From Botryosphaeria dothidea (lineage: Eukaryota; Ascomycota; Dothideomycetes; Botryosphaeriales; Botryosphaeriaceae), in contig WWBZ02000062.1 in the NCBI GenBank assembly GCA_011503125.2, forward strand, positions 2,480,001-2,544,000: a stretch of DNA of 64,000 nucleotides, in the 5' to 3' direction. The translations under genes were made by a program, and so were the position numbers. Shown here piece by piece: positions 21,701 through 33,100 of the stretch. Position 1 is the stretch's first letter; each line of letters begins with the position of its first letter. The notes below the pieces were generated by a model, which saw nothing but the letters and a program-made list of their open reading frames with translations, had not been told where the DNA came from and made no database searches.

Positions 21701-23922
21701 TCGCCATCTACCTGCTCACGCTCATCGGCGCCCAGACGGCCCAGATCGGTATGTCGCATCCCTCTTATCGTGCACTTTACGATTCTCTGCAAGTAATCTT
21801 CAGCTTCCTCGTGCTAACAAGGGTTCAGGCGGCAGCGTTTGGCTGAAGCAGTGGGCTGAGGTCAACGGCAACTACGGCGGCAACCGCAACGTGGGCAAAT
21901 ACATCGGCATCTACTTTGCTTTTGGCTTCGGGTCCGCTGCACTTGTAGTCATTCAGACCCTCATTCTGTGGATCTTCTGCTCCATAGAGGTAAATTGCCA
22001 CGGCCGAAATCTCATTTTGGCAAAGAGATCACGCAGCTGACATCTCGCTCGCAGGCATCCCGCAAGTTGCATGAGAGGATGGCTTTTGCAATCTTCAGGT
22101 CGCCAATGAGCTTCTTCGAGACCACGCCAGCAGGCCGCATCCTGAATCGCTTTTCCAGGTAAGTTGAGATTCCACGAATCTGCAGCAGGACGAAAGCGCT
22201 CCGCCCGCATGTGAGTGGTGCGTTACGAGCGGGGTTGCTGCACGCTGCACCGCGTGCATGTCCTAGACGCATCCCAGATTTGTTTGCCGAATTCTCTGGC
22301 TTGCAGCTTACACTGTTGTTAGTGACATCTATCGCGTGGATGAGGTTTTGGCGTAAGTCTTACTGCCCAACAACGAGGGTGCTCCCGGCTCGTACGACGT
22401 TGCTAACAAACGTCACAGGCGCACATTCAACATGCTCTTCGTCAATTCAGCAAGAGGTCAGCCACCACCTGCAACTTGCCTCCAGCTTCTTCTTTAGGCT
22501 AACCGATTGATAGCTGCGTTTACGCTTGCGGTCATCTCGGCATCGACCCCCATCTTCATTTTGCTGATCATTCCGCTTGGAGGAGTGTACCTGTACATCC
22601 AACGGTACTACCTACGCACGTCGAGAGAGCTCAAACGCCTGGACAGCGTCAGCAAAAGCCCCATATTCGCTCACTTCCAGGAGTCGCTCAGCGGTATTTC
22701 CACCATCCGCGCATATCGGCAGGAAAGCCGCTTCGCCCAGGAGAATGAGTGGCGGGTGGATGCAAATTTGCGGGCCTACTTCCCGTCCATCAACGCGAAT
22801 CGCTGGCTGGCGGTCCGGCTGGAGTTCATAGGCTCGTTCATCATCCTGGCCTCTGCGGGTTTCGCCATCATCTCTGTATCGACCGGCAGCGGACTGACGG
22901 CTGGTATGGTGGGTTTGGCCATGTCTTACGCGTTGCAGATCACCCAATCTCTCAATTGGATCGTCCGACAGACGGTGGAAGTCGAGACTAATATCGTCTC
23001 TGTGGAACGTGTGTTGGAGTACGCCCGCTTGCCGAGCGAAGCGCCCGAGATCATTTCCAAGAATAGGCCGCCGATCGCATGGCCTTCGAACGGTGCGGTG
23101 AGCTTCAATAACTACAGCACCCGGTATAGGCCTGGTCTGGACTTGGTGCTGAAAAATATCAATTTGGACATCAAAGCACGGGAGAAGATTGGTGTGGTTG
23201 GGCGGACGGGTGCAGGGAAAAGTTCGCTCACCCTTGCTCTTTTCCGCATTATCGAACCGGTCGAGGGCTTCGTGGGCATAGACACGCTGAACACGAGCAC
23301 GATTGGCCTCCTCGATCTGCGTCGCAGGCTTGCCATCATCCCGCAAGATGCGGCCCTGTTCGAAGGTACGGTACGTGACAACCTAGATCCGGGCCACGTC
23401 CACGATGACACGGAATTGTGGAGCGCGCTGGATCACGCGCGGCTCAAGGAGCATGTGGCGAGCATGCCCGGCAAGCTCGATGCGCAGATACACGAGGGAG
23501 GATCGAATCTCAGTCAGGGCCAGCGGCAACTTGTCTCCTTGGCGCGCGCTTTGCTGGCCCCGAGCAATATCCTGGTGCTGGATGAAGCAACGGTGAGTTC
23601 ATGCGCTGTCATATCGCCCAAACGCAAGGCAAATCTCGGCTAACGTGGGGGTTGCGGGAAAATGCAGGCAGCAGTGGATGTCGAGACAGACGCGATGCTC
23701 CAAACGACGCTACGAAGCCCAGTTTTCAGCAATCGGACAATTATCACGATTGCGCATCGGATCAACACGATTCTCGATTCGGACCGGATCGTGGTTCTCG
23801 ATAAGGGCGAAGTGGCCGAGTTCGACACGCCGGCGGAGCTGGTGCGGCGCAAGGGTCTTTTCTACGACCTAGTCAAGGAGGCGAATCTGTTGGGCTCGGT
23901 GGAGTCGGTCACACCGCAGTGA
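18713..23922 (+). CDS. YCF1: ABC-C (MRP/YCF1-type) vacuolar glutathione-conjugate transporter
   Basis: Exons 18713-19012, 19093-21748, 21829-21989, 22055-22158, 22323-22352, 22419-22456, 22514-23592 and 23668-23922 give 1540 aa, close to yeast YCF1 (1515). An N-terminal TMD0 has about five membrane segments (residues 60-240). Then come TMD1, NBD1 (Walker [10 protein letters not shown] near 664, LSGGQ near 754, Walker B IYLLDD near 776), an acidic/Ser-rich regulatory linker, TMD2 and NBD2 (GRTGAGKSS near 1326, LSQGQ near 1430, ILVLDEAT near 1450). NBD1 has Asp-Asp where NBD2 has Asp-Glu after Walker B, the asymmetry expected of ABC-C proteins with one degenerate site. The family moves glutathione S-conjugates and metal-glutathione complexes into the vacuole. 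Exons 5 and 6 are 30 and 38 nt. Substrate, and YCF1 versus BPT1, cannot be settled from sequence alone. Confidence 0.92.
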
Positions 23923-26371
23923 GATGCTAGCCGCTGCCCGGCAGCCCGGTTTGCGGTCGACGTGTGTGCAGGCAGGCCGGCGCCTCCGTGAAGCGAGCGG
24001 CGGCGGCGGCGGCGGTGGTGGAAAGTGGCCAGCCGTGCTGCAGCGGCAGCTCGCTGCGGGCGGGCCTGGCCGCACGGGGATGCAAGTTGCGCAATGCCGG
24101 CGGCAGGCGCAGGGGCATTCGGCAAAGACGAATGGCTGTACGTACGGCGATAGGTAGACACTAATATGTAGTGGGCTGAGAAGGGAAAGAGCAGACCAGG
24201 GCCGCTTCTCTCCACCTGCGTCGACATGCGTCAGCAGCGGGACGGCTAAGTGACTCGAAACTGTGAGGGCCCTGAGGAGACGTCACGCTCGCGCGGGACG
24301 GCGCGCACAGCACCCACGCGCGGACTGCTAACCCCGTTTGCTGTTGAGGTCAGAGCAAGCACCCTTTTTCGGGCGAGCGAGAGCGGCCGTGGCCGGACTT
24401 GCTTGCCCATTGCGTGTTGCAGATAATTGCTTTTGGGCCCGTCAACGGGCGAAATCGAGGCCCTCATAGCCGGGCTGGCGTTGATTTTGGCGGCCAGGCA
24501 AGGCCCGGTTGGTTCACCGCTCGCCCCGGGACGTGGCTTGCACACGATGGCAGGCACGTTGTTTTTGCGCGGAGGTCGGGCGGCGGTTCCTAGGGCTGAT
24601 CAGGCCCTGGTAGACTCGATGTTTTGGTCGTAGTTGCGCGGGCGGGCCGCGGGAGCCAGGTACGCGAGCCGTTGCGGACCATTGCTGGGGCAAATTTTGG
24701 GGGACCGGTGGCTGCGACAGGCAGAGCGAGCGTGCGTCAAACGGCCTGGCTGCTGCGGTGCTGCTCCTGCTGCTGCGGTGCAGTCTGGGGCAGCGCGGAA
24801 GCATCGCTGCGGTCCGGCGCGCGCTGGCAGCCGTGTCGCGCTAGCTCGCTCGAGGCATGTATAGGCCCTGCGGTGGGCCAAGGGCGAGTGAGATCGCGCG
24901 GGCGCTACGATCTGGCGGGCGCCGTCTGCTGCGTCTCTATCTCGATGCGATGGGTCTCATCAGATCTGCCGCGCACGATTGATATTTTTGCTATTTTTCC
25001 CTTTCCCTGGTCGGTGGAGCACGCCCTTCTACGACCGGTTGTTGCACACACGCAATCGGCGGCAGCGGAAGCGCGTCCCGATGATCTCCGCCTGGCTCCC
25101 CCGGCCTCTCCGCAGCATCGCCGCCGGTTTGATCGCCCCTCGCTCAGAACAGGCAGTCCGCGACGGCAGCCAGAGCGTTGCCAAGGCCAGGGTTCGGCTG
25201 GGTTTCATCATCCTGCGGACACCCCAGCCAGCGCCCGCCCACACCGCTGACAGCCGGCAATCTCGAGACCGCGCGTGGAGCTGGCCGCCAGATCGATGCG
25301 CGCATGCGGCGCCGACCCGTGCCCCGGCAGCGCCCCCAGCGGCCACCTCTTGTCTGCCCGTCCATCTCCACCAGGGCCTGGCAATTTTCTTTCGTTTTGT
25401 ATCACCGCGCACGCACGCACGCAGCCTCGCCTCGTCTGCACACGTCCGGGGGGCGCGCCGCGGCGGGGGTGGGTGGTGAGTGGCAGAGAGCATGGTCCGG
25501 CGTCCTTCTTATACCAGCCCGGCGCCGGTCAGGTTTCGCGAGGAGCAACAGAGTTTGTCTGCGCAGACGGCCACCGCAGCTGCCAGTCGCTTATCGTCTC
25601 GTTTGTTTCATCGCTGCCTTGGTGCGCGCCCTCCATCGATTTCGTCCGGGCTTCTGTGTCGTGCGGCACAGCGCTCCGCCAATAATCGCCTACCAAGCCC
25701 TCCATCTCACCTCTGTCTCGCGGCCTTACCACCGCGCTCCCTCCTCGTCGCCAGATCAGCTGCCACTCGCCGACTGTCGTGCAGCAGCAGCACCTCCAGC
25801 ACCAGCAATAGCCGCAGCCGCGTCGTCCGATCCCGTGCGCGGTTGCTGTCGGATAGGCCGCGTCGCTGCCCTCCAGAGCAGCACGCTCGCCCGGTGGCGA
25901 GCCCAGCACCATCCGCATTAATTTCTCTCCGCAGCTTTCGCGCCCTCTGTCTCCGCGCCGGATTGACCACGATCTGCCGCCAAGCAACCACCGCTGCTAG
26001 TTCTCCCGTCGCGGCCAGGCACGGGACGGGTAAGGTTCAGAGGTAGGTCAGTCTTTAATTGCAGCCGCATCAGCGTCGCCGATAAGGCCGTCCGGACGCC
26101 ACGGCTGGTATTTAAGTTGGGCGCAGCGTCCGGACCGTTTCTTGTCCTCTCCCACAGGCACTCCCGCCCGCCCGTCAACTATGTTTCCGTCTTGACCAGC
26201 GATAGCGCCCGTGACTAACACCTGCGATGCCAGAATCCGCGGCCTTGGTGCATGCGACGAGTCGCGGACGAAGCGCACTGTTCGGGCTTAGAGCACGCTC
26301 GTGCTGAGCTGGCTTGCATCGACAGACCCGCTCGACAAGCCGCCCTCGACCTCTCGCAGCGCTCCGCCACG
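23923..26371. other. 2.4-kb GC-rich gene-free region
   Basis: Between the ABC transporter stop and the YDR124W-family start. It is rich in CGG/GGC runs (for example 23998-24015) and C-rich tracts. Overlapping open frames exist on both strands (such as 24624-25250 and 25178-25921), but they are Arg/Pro/Ala/Ser-rich in every frame, lack domains and look like GC artefacts. The right half may be the promoter and long leader of the next gene. I recognise no RNA gene. Confidence 0.5.
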
Positions 26372-28746
26372 ATGGTCCAGTTCCCGGCCGATTGCAGGCT
26401 GGCGCCTGCCGGAAGCGCAAAATGGCACCCGCAGCCCTCGAACAAAACCACGCTCGATGCCACACCTCCAGCAGCAGCGAGCAGGATGAGCACTCAGAGC
26501 GTTAGCTCTCAACAACCGCGAACGGCGCCCGTGCGTATCAGCCCTCAGCCCCCCTCAGCCCGCTGCACTCACCAGTACCCCGCATTTCCCAGCCAGTCAA
26601 CGGCCGCGCTAACCCTTCCTCGCTAGGCCCCATCGCCGTTGCGGACCCTCGCACAGGCGCTCCGGAGAGACTTCAACATCGCCGCCCACGCCTTTGCCGT
26701 CGTCGGCCTCGACGAGAGAGGCGAGGGCTTCGTGCTGCCGTCCGACAAGTTCGAACACTTCCGCCCTCAACTCGCCCGCACCCAGCAATGGCGCGAGCTG
26801 GTCTCGGCCGTCGACAATCTGCCGCCCACTGCCGCCTTTGGCCGCGGTGGGCCGCAGGTTTACGGTTTGTGTCCCGCGCACGTCCGCCGAAGCCGGCAGC
26901 ACAGAGTTGCCCTTGCTGACCGTGCCGCAGCTAGCGACGAGCCCGCATCGTCAGAGTGGGTCGACGCCGCGAGTCAAGTGACGACCGATTCTGACGAGAG
27001 CCGCCGTGCGAGCATCTTTGCGCCCAATCAGCACCAGCGGAATGTCGAAAAGGCAAAGGTAAAAATCAAAAGCCCCAGGGCCGAGCCTGCTCGTCCTGGC
27101 AAGCGCCAGCGCTCCACGTCACGCAACCAGAGTCTCGCCGAGGACGATGACGATGAGAACGAGGACTGGTCTGTGGGCGCCGATGTCGAACCTGAGGAGC
27201 AGCAGACCATCAGCTTCCCCATCGAGGATCGCACGCAGGTGCTCGAGACCTTGGGCCGTCGCCTGGATCAGATGCAACAGCTCGCCTGCAAGGTTATCTT
27301 GAAAGCATGGATCCGCGCAATTGAACCTAAGAAGCAGTCGCACTACCCTTACGTCGGCAGCGATAAAAAGAAAAAGCAAGAGGCCGAGAAGAACACTCAG
27401 AAAAAACGCGCTAAGCCCAAGGATGGTCCGGATGCTCCTCCGTGGTGGCCGACCTCCCACCAAGACTGGTGGAAGTTGATGCCCCATCCCGAATGTGCGA
27501 CGATGGATGAAGTCCGGCACAAAGAGCCCGACCATCTCAGGAAACCGGGTAAGCATTGACCGGTCGCTTGCCCTACCTTTTGTACAACTGGAGCTAACGC
27601 CCACGGACAGAACGCCTTGTACTCGGTACCCACATCCTGTTACACCAAGCCCAGAAGGAGGGTGGCATCAACCTCTTGGTCCACTCCACCAAGGACTGCG
27701 TCCTGCAATTCGACCAGGACAATCACAATGGCGGCGACCGCAAAGGAAAACGTGATCTCTTCTTGAATGACATCTATTACCTTGCGCAACATTGGTCGGA
27801 TTACGTCAACGACGGCATTGGTGAGTTCGATCTGACTCCCCCCTCCCGCATTTTCCTGCAAAGCTAATCGTTTGGGTCAGATGGTGACACCACGGTCAGC
27901 ATGAAGTGCTATCCCAAGCATGCCCTTCAGAACAAGAAGAACGGATCCGGCTCCTCGCGTAAGCGCCAACGCCAGGATTCATCGGTCGAGACTCAGGAGA
28001 CACAGCAAGTCCAAAAGCCGCAGCAAGAAGACCAAGAGGAGCTTGTGCAGTCTACTAGGGGCTTGGAGTTGGACAACCAGGAATGGGATTACCACCAGCG
28101 GATTCCCGATGGCCTGCCCGATCCCCCTCCACAGCCAGTAGCTAACTTCTTCCCCGGAAGCAATGATTTCCGGGGCTACGCCGCGCCGGTTGCCAAACCG
28201 TACTCAGACCCGAGTGATCTGCAACCGGCGTACCAGCAGGCAACTATGATGCCTCCACAGGTGTATGACGAGAGATACGGTTTCGATACGAAGCAATCCT
28301 CTAACTTCATGGACAACCCCACCTACCCCATGAGCCGAGATGCAAGCTACGTGAGCCAGCCATCGAATTACAACAACGACTGGCGGGCAGTTCAGTCCAA
28401 TTCATCTTTCTCCCCCTCATCCACCACCTCGCTTGCGCAAAGCTCTCATGCTTCATACACTGCTCCTTCGAACACAAATTTTCCCGGTGCGGTCAATTAT
28501 TCCTTTGGCTCAAACCCTCAGCTTTCACCTCAACATCACTATAGCCCCGGACCCCAGGTTGCCGCCATGTCGGCGACATCCCCTGCGATGGGCAATACGA
28601 TGGCGGTCTCGGGACCAATGCCAATGATGTCTGGGATACGGAGTCACTCCAGTACCTTCGATGAGCCGTACAGTAATACGTTTCGCACCGGCTCCTTGAG
28701 TCACCCGAACATACAGTACAGCATGAACGGCAATCACTACGGGTAG
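26372..28746 (+). CDS. YDR124W / DUF2841 family protein
   Basis: Exons 26372-26530, 26627-27548, 27611-27820 and 27881-28746 join in phase to 718 aa. The first exon is inferred: the second has no ATG before its conserved start, a donor GTGCGT at 26531 and a GCTAAC branch site before the acceptor at 26626 keep frame, and Met at 26372 opens it. After a helical N-terminal block (ALRRDFNIAAHAFAVVGLDERGE) and an acidic linker, the conserved domain spans about residues 245-430: CKVILKAWIRAIEPKKQSHYPY, PPWWP, then HKEPDHLRKPERLVLGTHILLH. This is the helical-bundle domain of yeast YDR124W and the Aspergillus hrmA-associated protein. The C-terminal 290 residues are Gln/Ser/Pro/Tyr-rich and probably disordered, as in many transcription regulators. 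Function unknown; a regulatory role is only suggested. Confidence 0.82.
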
Positions 28747-30166
28747 GAATGAGAACAGCGCCGTCGATGGATTCAACTCTGCTATAGGCTTTCTATCTTC
28801 AGCTTGTTACTTATCTTAATTGGCCTTTTTCTCGCGCAACAGATTACCCGCTTGACGAAGTTCACGACAGCGTATCTCAAATTGTCCTTGTATCACTATA
28901 ACGACGACATGACCGATCAGCAATGACGTCCAGCGTTTGCGTTTCTGGGCACCGTTCCGGGATCCTTCAGGAAGACTACGACGAACACGACTTTGGACAA
29001 AGGTTCTGCATTAGCGTTTCTCTTCTGGGCGGGAATCTCTGAACAATTTTTTGTTGTTCTGCGAAAAGCTGTATGCAGCATGCCACTGTTGCTGCTGTCT
29101 TCTCTTTTGAGAGCAATTGTCTATTTTGGGGAGCGAGGAGTTGGTGGAAGTCCTATTGCTGGATTATTAGATCCGCAACGCTCATCGCACGTGTGCATTC
29201 GGAATGCGCAAGCAAATTGTTGTAGCCGGGTGGTCGCAAAATTGTCTTCTCCTTTTGTTTCAGTTTCCTATCTCAGTCCATCGTCTCCTTGTCTACCGCC
29301 ATCTATCTGAGCGGATTGGGATCACGGGTTTCTTGGAGTATTGGACCAAAACTGTCCACCGCAGGGCTATTTATTCTCCCGATTTTCTGCGTTCAGAGAC
29401 GCCTTTTCTTCTCCATATTCTGGTCAGCGTTCTGAGCGGGCTTTCGCTTTTTGATTATTATTTTTTAAGGATTCCGGCGTGGGACGCAGAGGTTGATTTT
29501 AGGGCTTTACTGGCTACTATACTGGTAGATGTGGCGCGCTGCAGTGAACATGAGTGGCCATACTACGTAATGCCAATTTCGGTCTTATTCAATCTGTGCG
29601 ATGTATATTCAGTGACTTACTGCTGAAAGAAATGGACTCGACCGAACAGTAGTGTGAATATTCAGATGAAACCTTCCACTTCCTATACAATGTTTCTGCT
29701 ACGTGCGGACTTAAGCGTGTAGACCTAAGTTGAGAACAATACCACAGCTCTCAAGTGCAGGAAGCACTTCAGGGCTTGCGACCGCGGAATGTTGAAGCTT
29801 TGATTTTTTTCGGCGCTGCATGGCATCCCTATCTCGAGAGAAGGATCAGCTGTAACGCATGGCTCTTGACTTGGGCGGGCGAAGGAAAGTGAGGTAGCTG
29901 TAATTTCCTCATTGGGAAAACTAAAAGGGTGGCTGGGTGGTTTGTCGGCGTCGCCAAGCAGCGGCGTCCAAGCTCAGAGCTTCGCGTCGCCTTTTACCAC
30001 TACCTTGTCGCGACAAAGACCCGTACACCTCACACCCCCTCCCACACACCGTTTGCGGCTCGAATTCCTTCTGCGACACGTTTCACCACACGAGCACCAA
30101 CATTTTCGCGTCGCGCCCGATGAACAAGCCCATCCGCTGAGGGACATTACGACCCTGCCGACCGCC
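28747..30166. other. Intergenic, no supported gene
   Basis: The 3' region of the preceding gene and the promoter of SAC3. T-rich and without a convincing open frame. A CT/CA-rich leader (about 30015-30165) precedes the SAC3 start; an in-frame ATG at 29912 would add 85 residues without features and is not preferred. Confidence 0.5.
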
Positions 30167-33100
30167 ATGTCGTCAGCGCGCGGAGGTGAGCGCGGCCGCG
30201 CGAAGCCCACCCGCTCAAAGACGTTCGCGCGCGGCGGCGCGCACAACAGCACCCGCACCAATTCTGGAAACGCCAGCGATAGTGATGGAGGAAGTGGCAG
30301 CAGCTTCCGTGGTCGCGGGCGCGGTGCTGCGACGAGGGGCTCGTCGACGAGAGGTGCTCCCTCAGGCCCCCGCCAGAAGCAAGCCTTCGGAGGTCCGCAG
30401 GCGCGTCCGCCCTCACGCTCCAACAAGTCGACTCCGCAAGCCAATGGCTCCCGGCCTGCCTCAACCGCCGGCCTGCCCTGGCCGCAACGCTACGAAACAG
30501 TATGTTGATCTCCCCCTCACCCGCTCTCCGCGGGGTTCAGAAGAAGAACTAGAATGACTCTATCTCCCTCGCGCTGCAGCTCAAGTCGAATCGTACCCTC
30601 GAGAGGAAGAACGCAATCGCGAACGGACTGATTCAGGACCCCGATAAACCGCGCCGCTTGGAGGATGCCATCACCATCGTTGGAACTTGCCCAGACATGT
30701 GCGCGGAGTACGAGAGGGTGGAACGCGTGGTTCAAAAAGATATATGGGAGATGGAATGTGTAAGTTGGCCTCGACCTTTACTTTTATTCTGGCCCGAGGA
30801 TATTTCCTGACTGGTCTTGCAGGAGCCTGGCACGAAAGAGCCCGCAGAGAATCGCATGATTAAGAAGTTTCGACGCGCCGCTGCTGGTCTGGAAGAGCAG
30901 CTCCCCTCCGACCTCCGTCCGCCACCGACCCTCTCGAAGACCTGTGACTATCTATTCAACGTTGTCCTTGCCGAACAAGATCTTGCGAAGACGCACAAGT
31001 TTCTCTGGGACCGTACACGCGCAGTGCGCAACGACTTCACCATCCAGCAATGCACCAAAACCCCCGACATCCGGATAGAGATTGATTGCTTCGAACGTAT
31101 TACTCGTTTCCATATTCTCTCTCTACACCAGCTCGCCCTTCCGAAGGAGGACATTCCTACGTCGTACGACAGGCATCAGGACCGCGAGCAGTTGGACAAG
31201 ACACTCCTCACTCTAATGACGCTCTACGATGAGAACCGTGACCGATACCGCTCACACAATGAGACAGAGTTTCGGGCCTACAGTATCCTTTTCCAGATGG
31301 AGGCCATAGTCCCGAACATCGAAGATAGGGTGCAGTCTTGGCCAGAGGAGATTGTTAAGCACCCACGCGTGCAGACGGCGCTGAAAATCTACGCTGCTGC
31401 TACAGATACCTCACAGCCACTGGGCCCCTTCGAATCACGGGCATGCCATCCCATTGCTCAATCCAACGGAGGAAGGTTTTTCAACTTAATCAAATCCAAC
31501 CAAGTCTCTTACGTCATGGGATGTGTCGCTGAGTTGGTTTTCAACATGGTCAGAAAGAACATGCTTAGCAACATCTGGAACGCGTATCGGATCGGTGGTG
31601 ATAGGAGAGTAGAAGACTGGAGTCTGGAGGAAGTTACTAGGGTTCTCAACTTTGACGACTACGAAGAGACGCGCGAATTTTGTGAAGCCTTTGGTTTCTC
31701 AGTTCTGGAGAAAGATGACGGCACTGAATTTCTTGACCTAACCTCTGTCCAAGGCAAGATCCTACCGTCCGCAGGTCCAAATCTTAGGAAGCAATTCCGG
31801 TCGGAGTTGATTGTGGAAGCCAAGAGACACAACAGGACCTACTCGGCCATCGTCAACGGGCTGACAGTCAGACAATCTAAAGAGCGCGGCATGATAGAGG
31901 AACAGCCTGCAGGCGAAACCCAACCGTCACTCTTTGTCAATCAAGATTCTGAGTCGGATACCGAAGCAGCAACTTCGACAACATCTTCCTTCACACAAGC
32001 AGCAAATCCCTTCGCTGCCGCCGCTGCCGCTGCAGCGTCAAAGGATCCATTTGCACAGGCCGCTTCCACGGGATTTGGTGCTCCATCTGCTCCATCAGTA
32101 TTTGGAAAACCTGCCAGCCCGGTTCCCCAGTCCACAGCATTTGGAGGCTTCGGCACTCCTGCTAGTCAAGGTTCGACATTCGCTACACCAATTTCTTCAC
32201 AAGCCAACACCTTCTCACCATTCTCGACAGCTTCTACCGCCACGACTGCACCTGCCCTCAGCGCAGCTTCATCGCCTTTCCAAACAGCATCAAATGCTTC
32301 CACAGCACCCTCACCCTTCGCGAAGCCGACAGCTGCGAACATACCGACAGGTTCTCCCGCAACGCAATCACCTTTTCAGCTTGGAAGTCAACCGACTCTC
32401 TTCTCAGCCTTTGGCCAGCCTTCACAAGACCAGGCCTCAAATACGCCTAATAGCTCGTTCGAACAGCCCAGCGACACGCCTCCGGGCTCACCACCAAAGT
32501 CGGCGGTTTTTGGTGGCATGACGTCATCGGTCCCCGGGGCGTCCTCGTCGCTCTTTCCTCCTGCGGCGCCTTCTTTATCCGCTGCCGGCAAAGGCAAGCA
32601 GCCGGAAACCGCAGCGCCCACGAGTATTTTCGGATTTCCTCCGGTGAAGGCCACGCCGGTTGGGGATGTTATGAAAGACGTCACCTCACCGCTCACTCCG
32701 TCCTCTAACAGCATATTCGGCTTTCCGCCTGTCACGACGAGGAGTTCTGCTCCAGGAATCGCAGCAACTACCGCCCCGGCTAGCAATCCAGTTCTCAGTT
32801 TTGCCCCAGCGTCCTCCACGAGCCAAGACGGTAGCCAGCAAAACGGCTTTGGCTTCACGCCATCGCAAACTTCCGGTACCTCACCTGCTCCAGACCAAGC
32901 ACCGAAGCCTGCTTCGCCTTTCCCTTCTACAACATCATCCACCTCACTCGAAACACAGCAACAAGCTCCACAGCCCTCACTTGGGGCCTTCAATCCTTCC
33001 AAATTTTCTACTCCGTCTGCCGCTCAGTCAGCCCCACCAGCACAGACCCCGTTCTCACTTGGAAACCATACGCCCACTCCTCCTTCAGAACCTTCGCAGC

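Noticed and set aside
18713..23922. Secondary-metabolite cluster (ABC transporter, dioxygenase, P450, HET gene)
   Set aside because: These genes are 10-30 kb apart, separated by housekeeping genes, and no polyketide synthase, peptide synthetase or terpene synthase is present.
24624..25921. Overlapping long open frames of 200-250 codons on the plus strand
   Set aside because: They are Arg/Pro/Ser-rich in several frames at once, lack domains and splice logic, and lie in GC-rich DNA where stops are rare.
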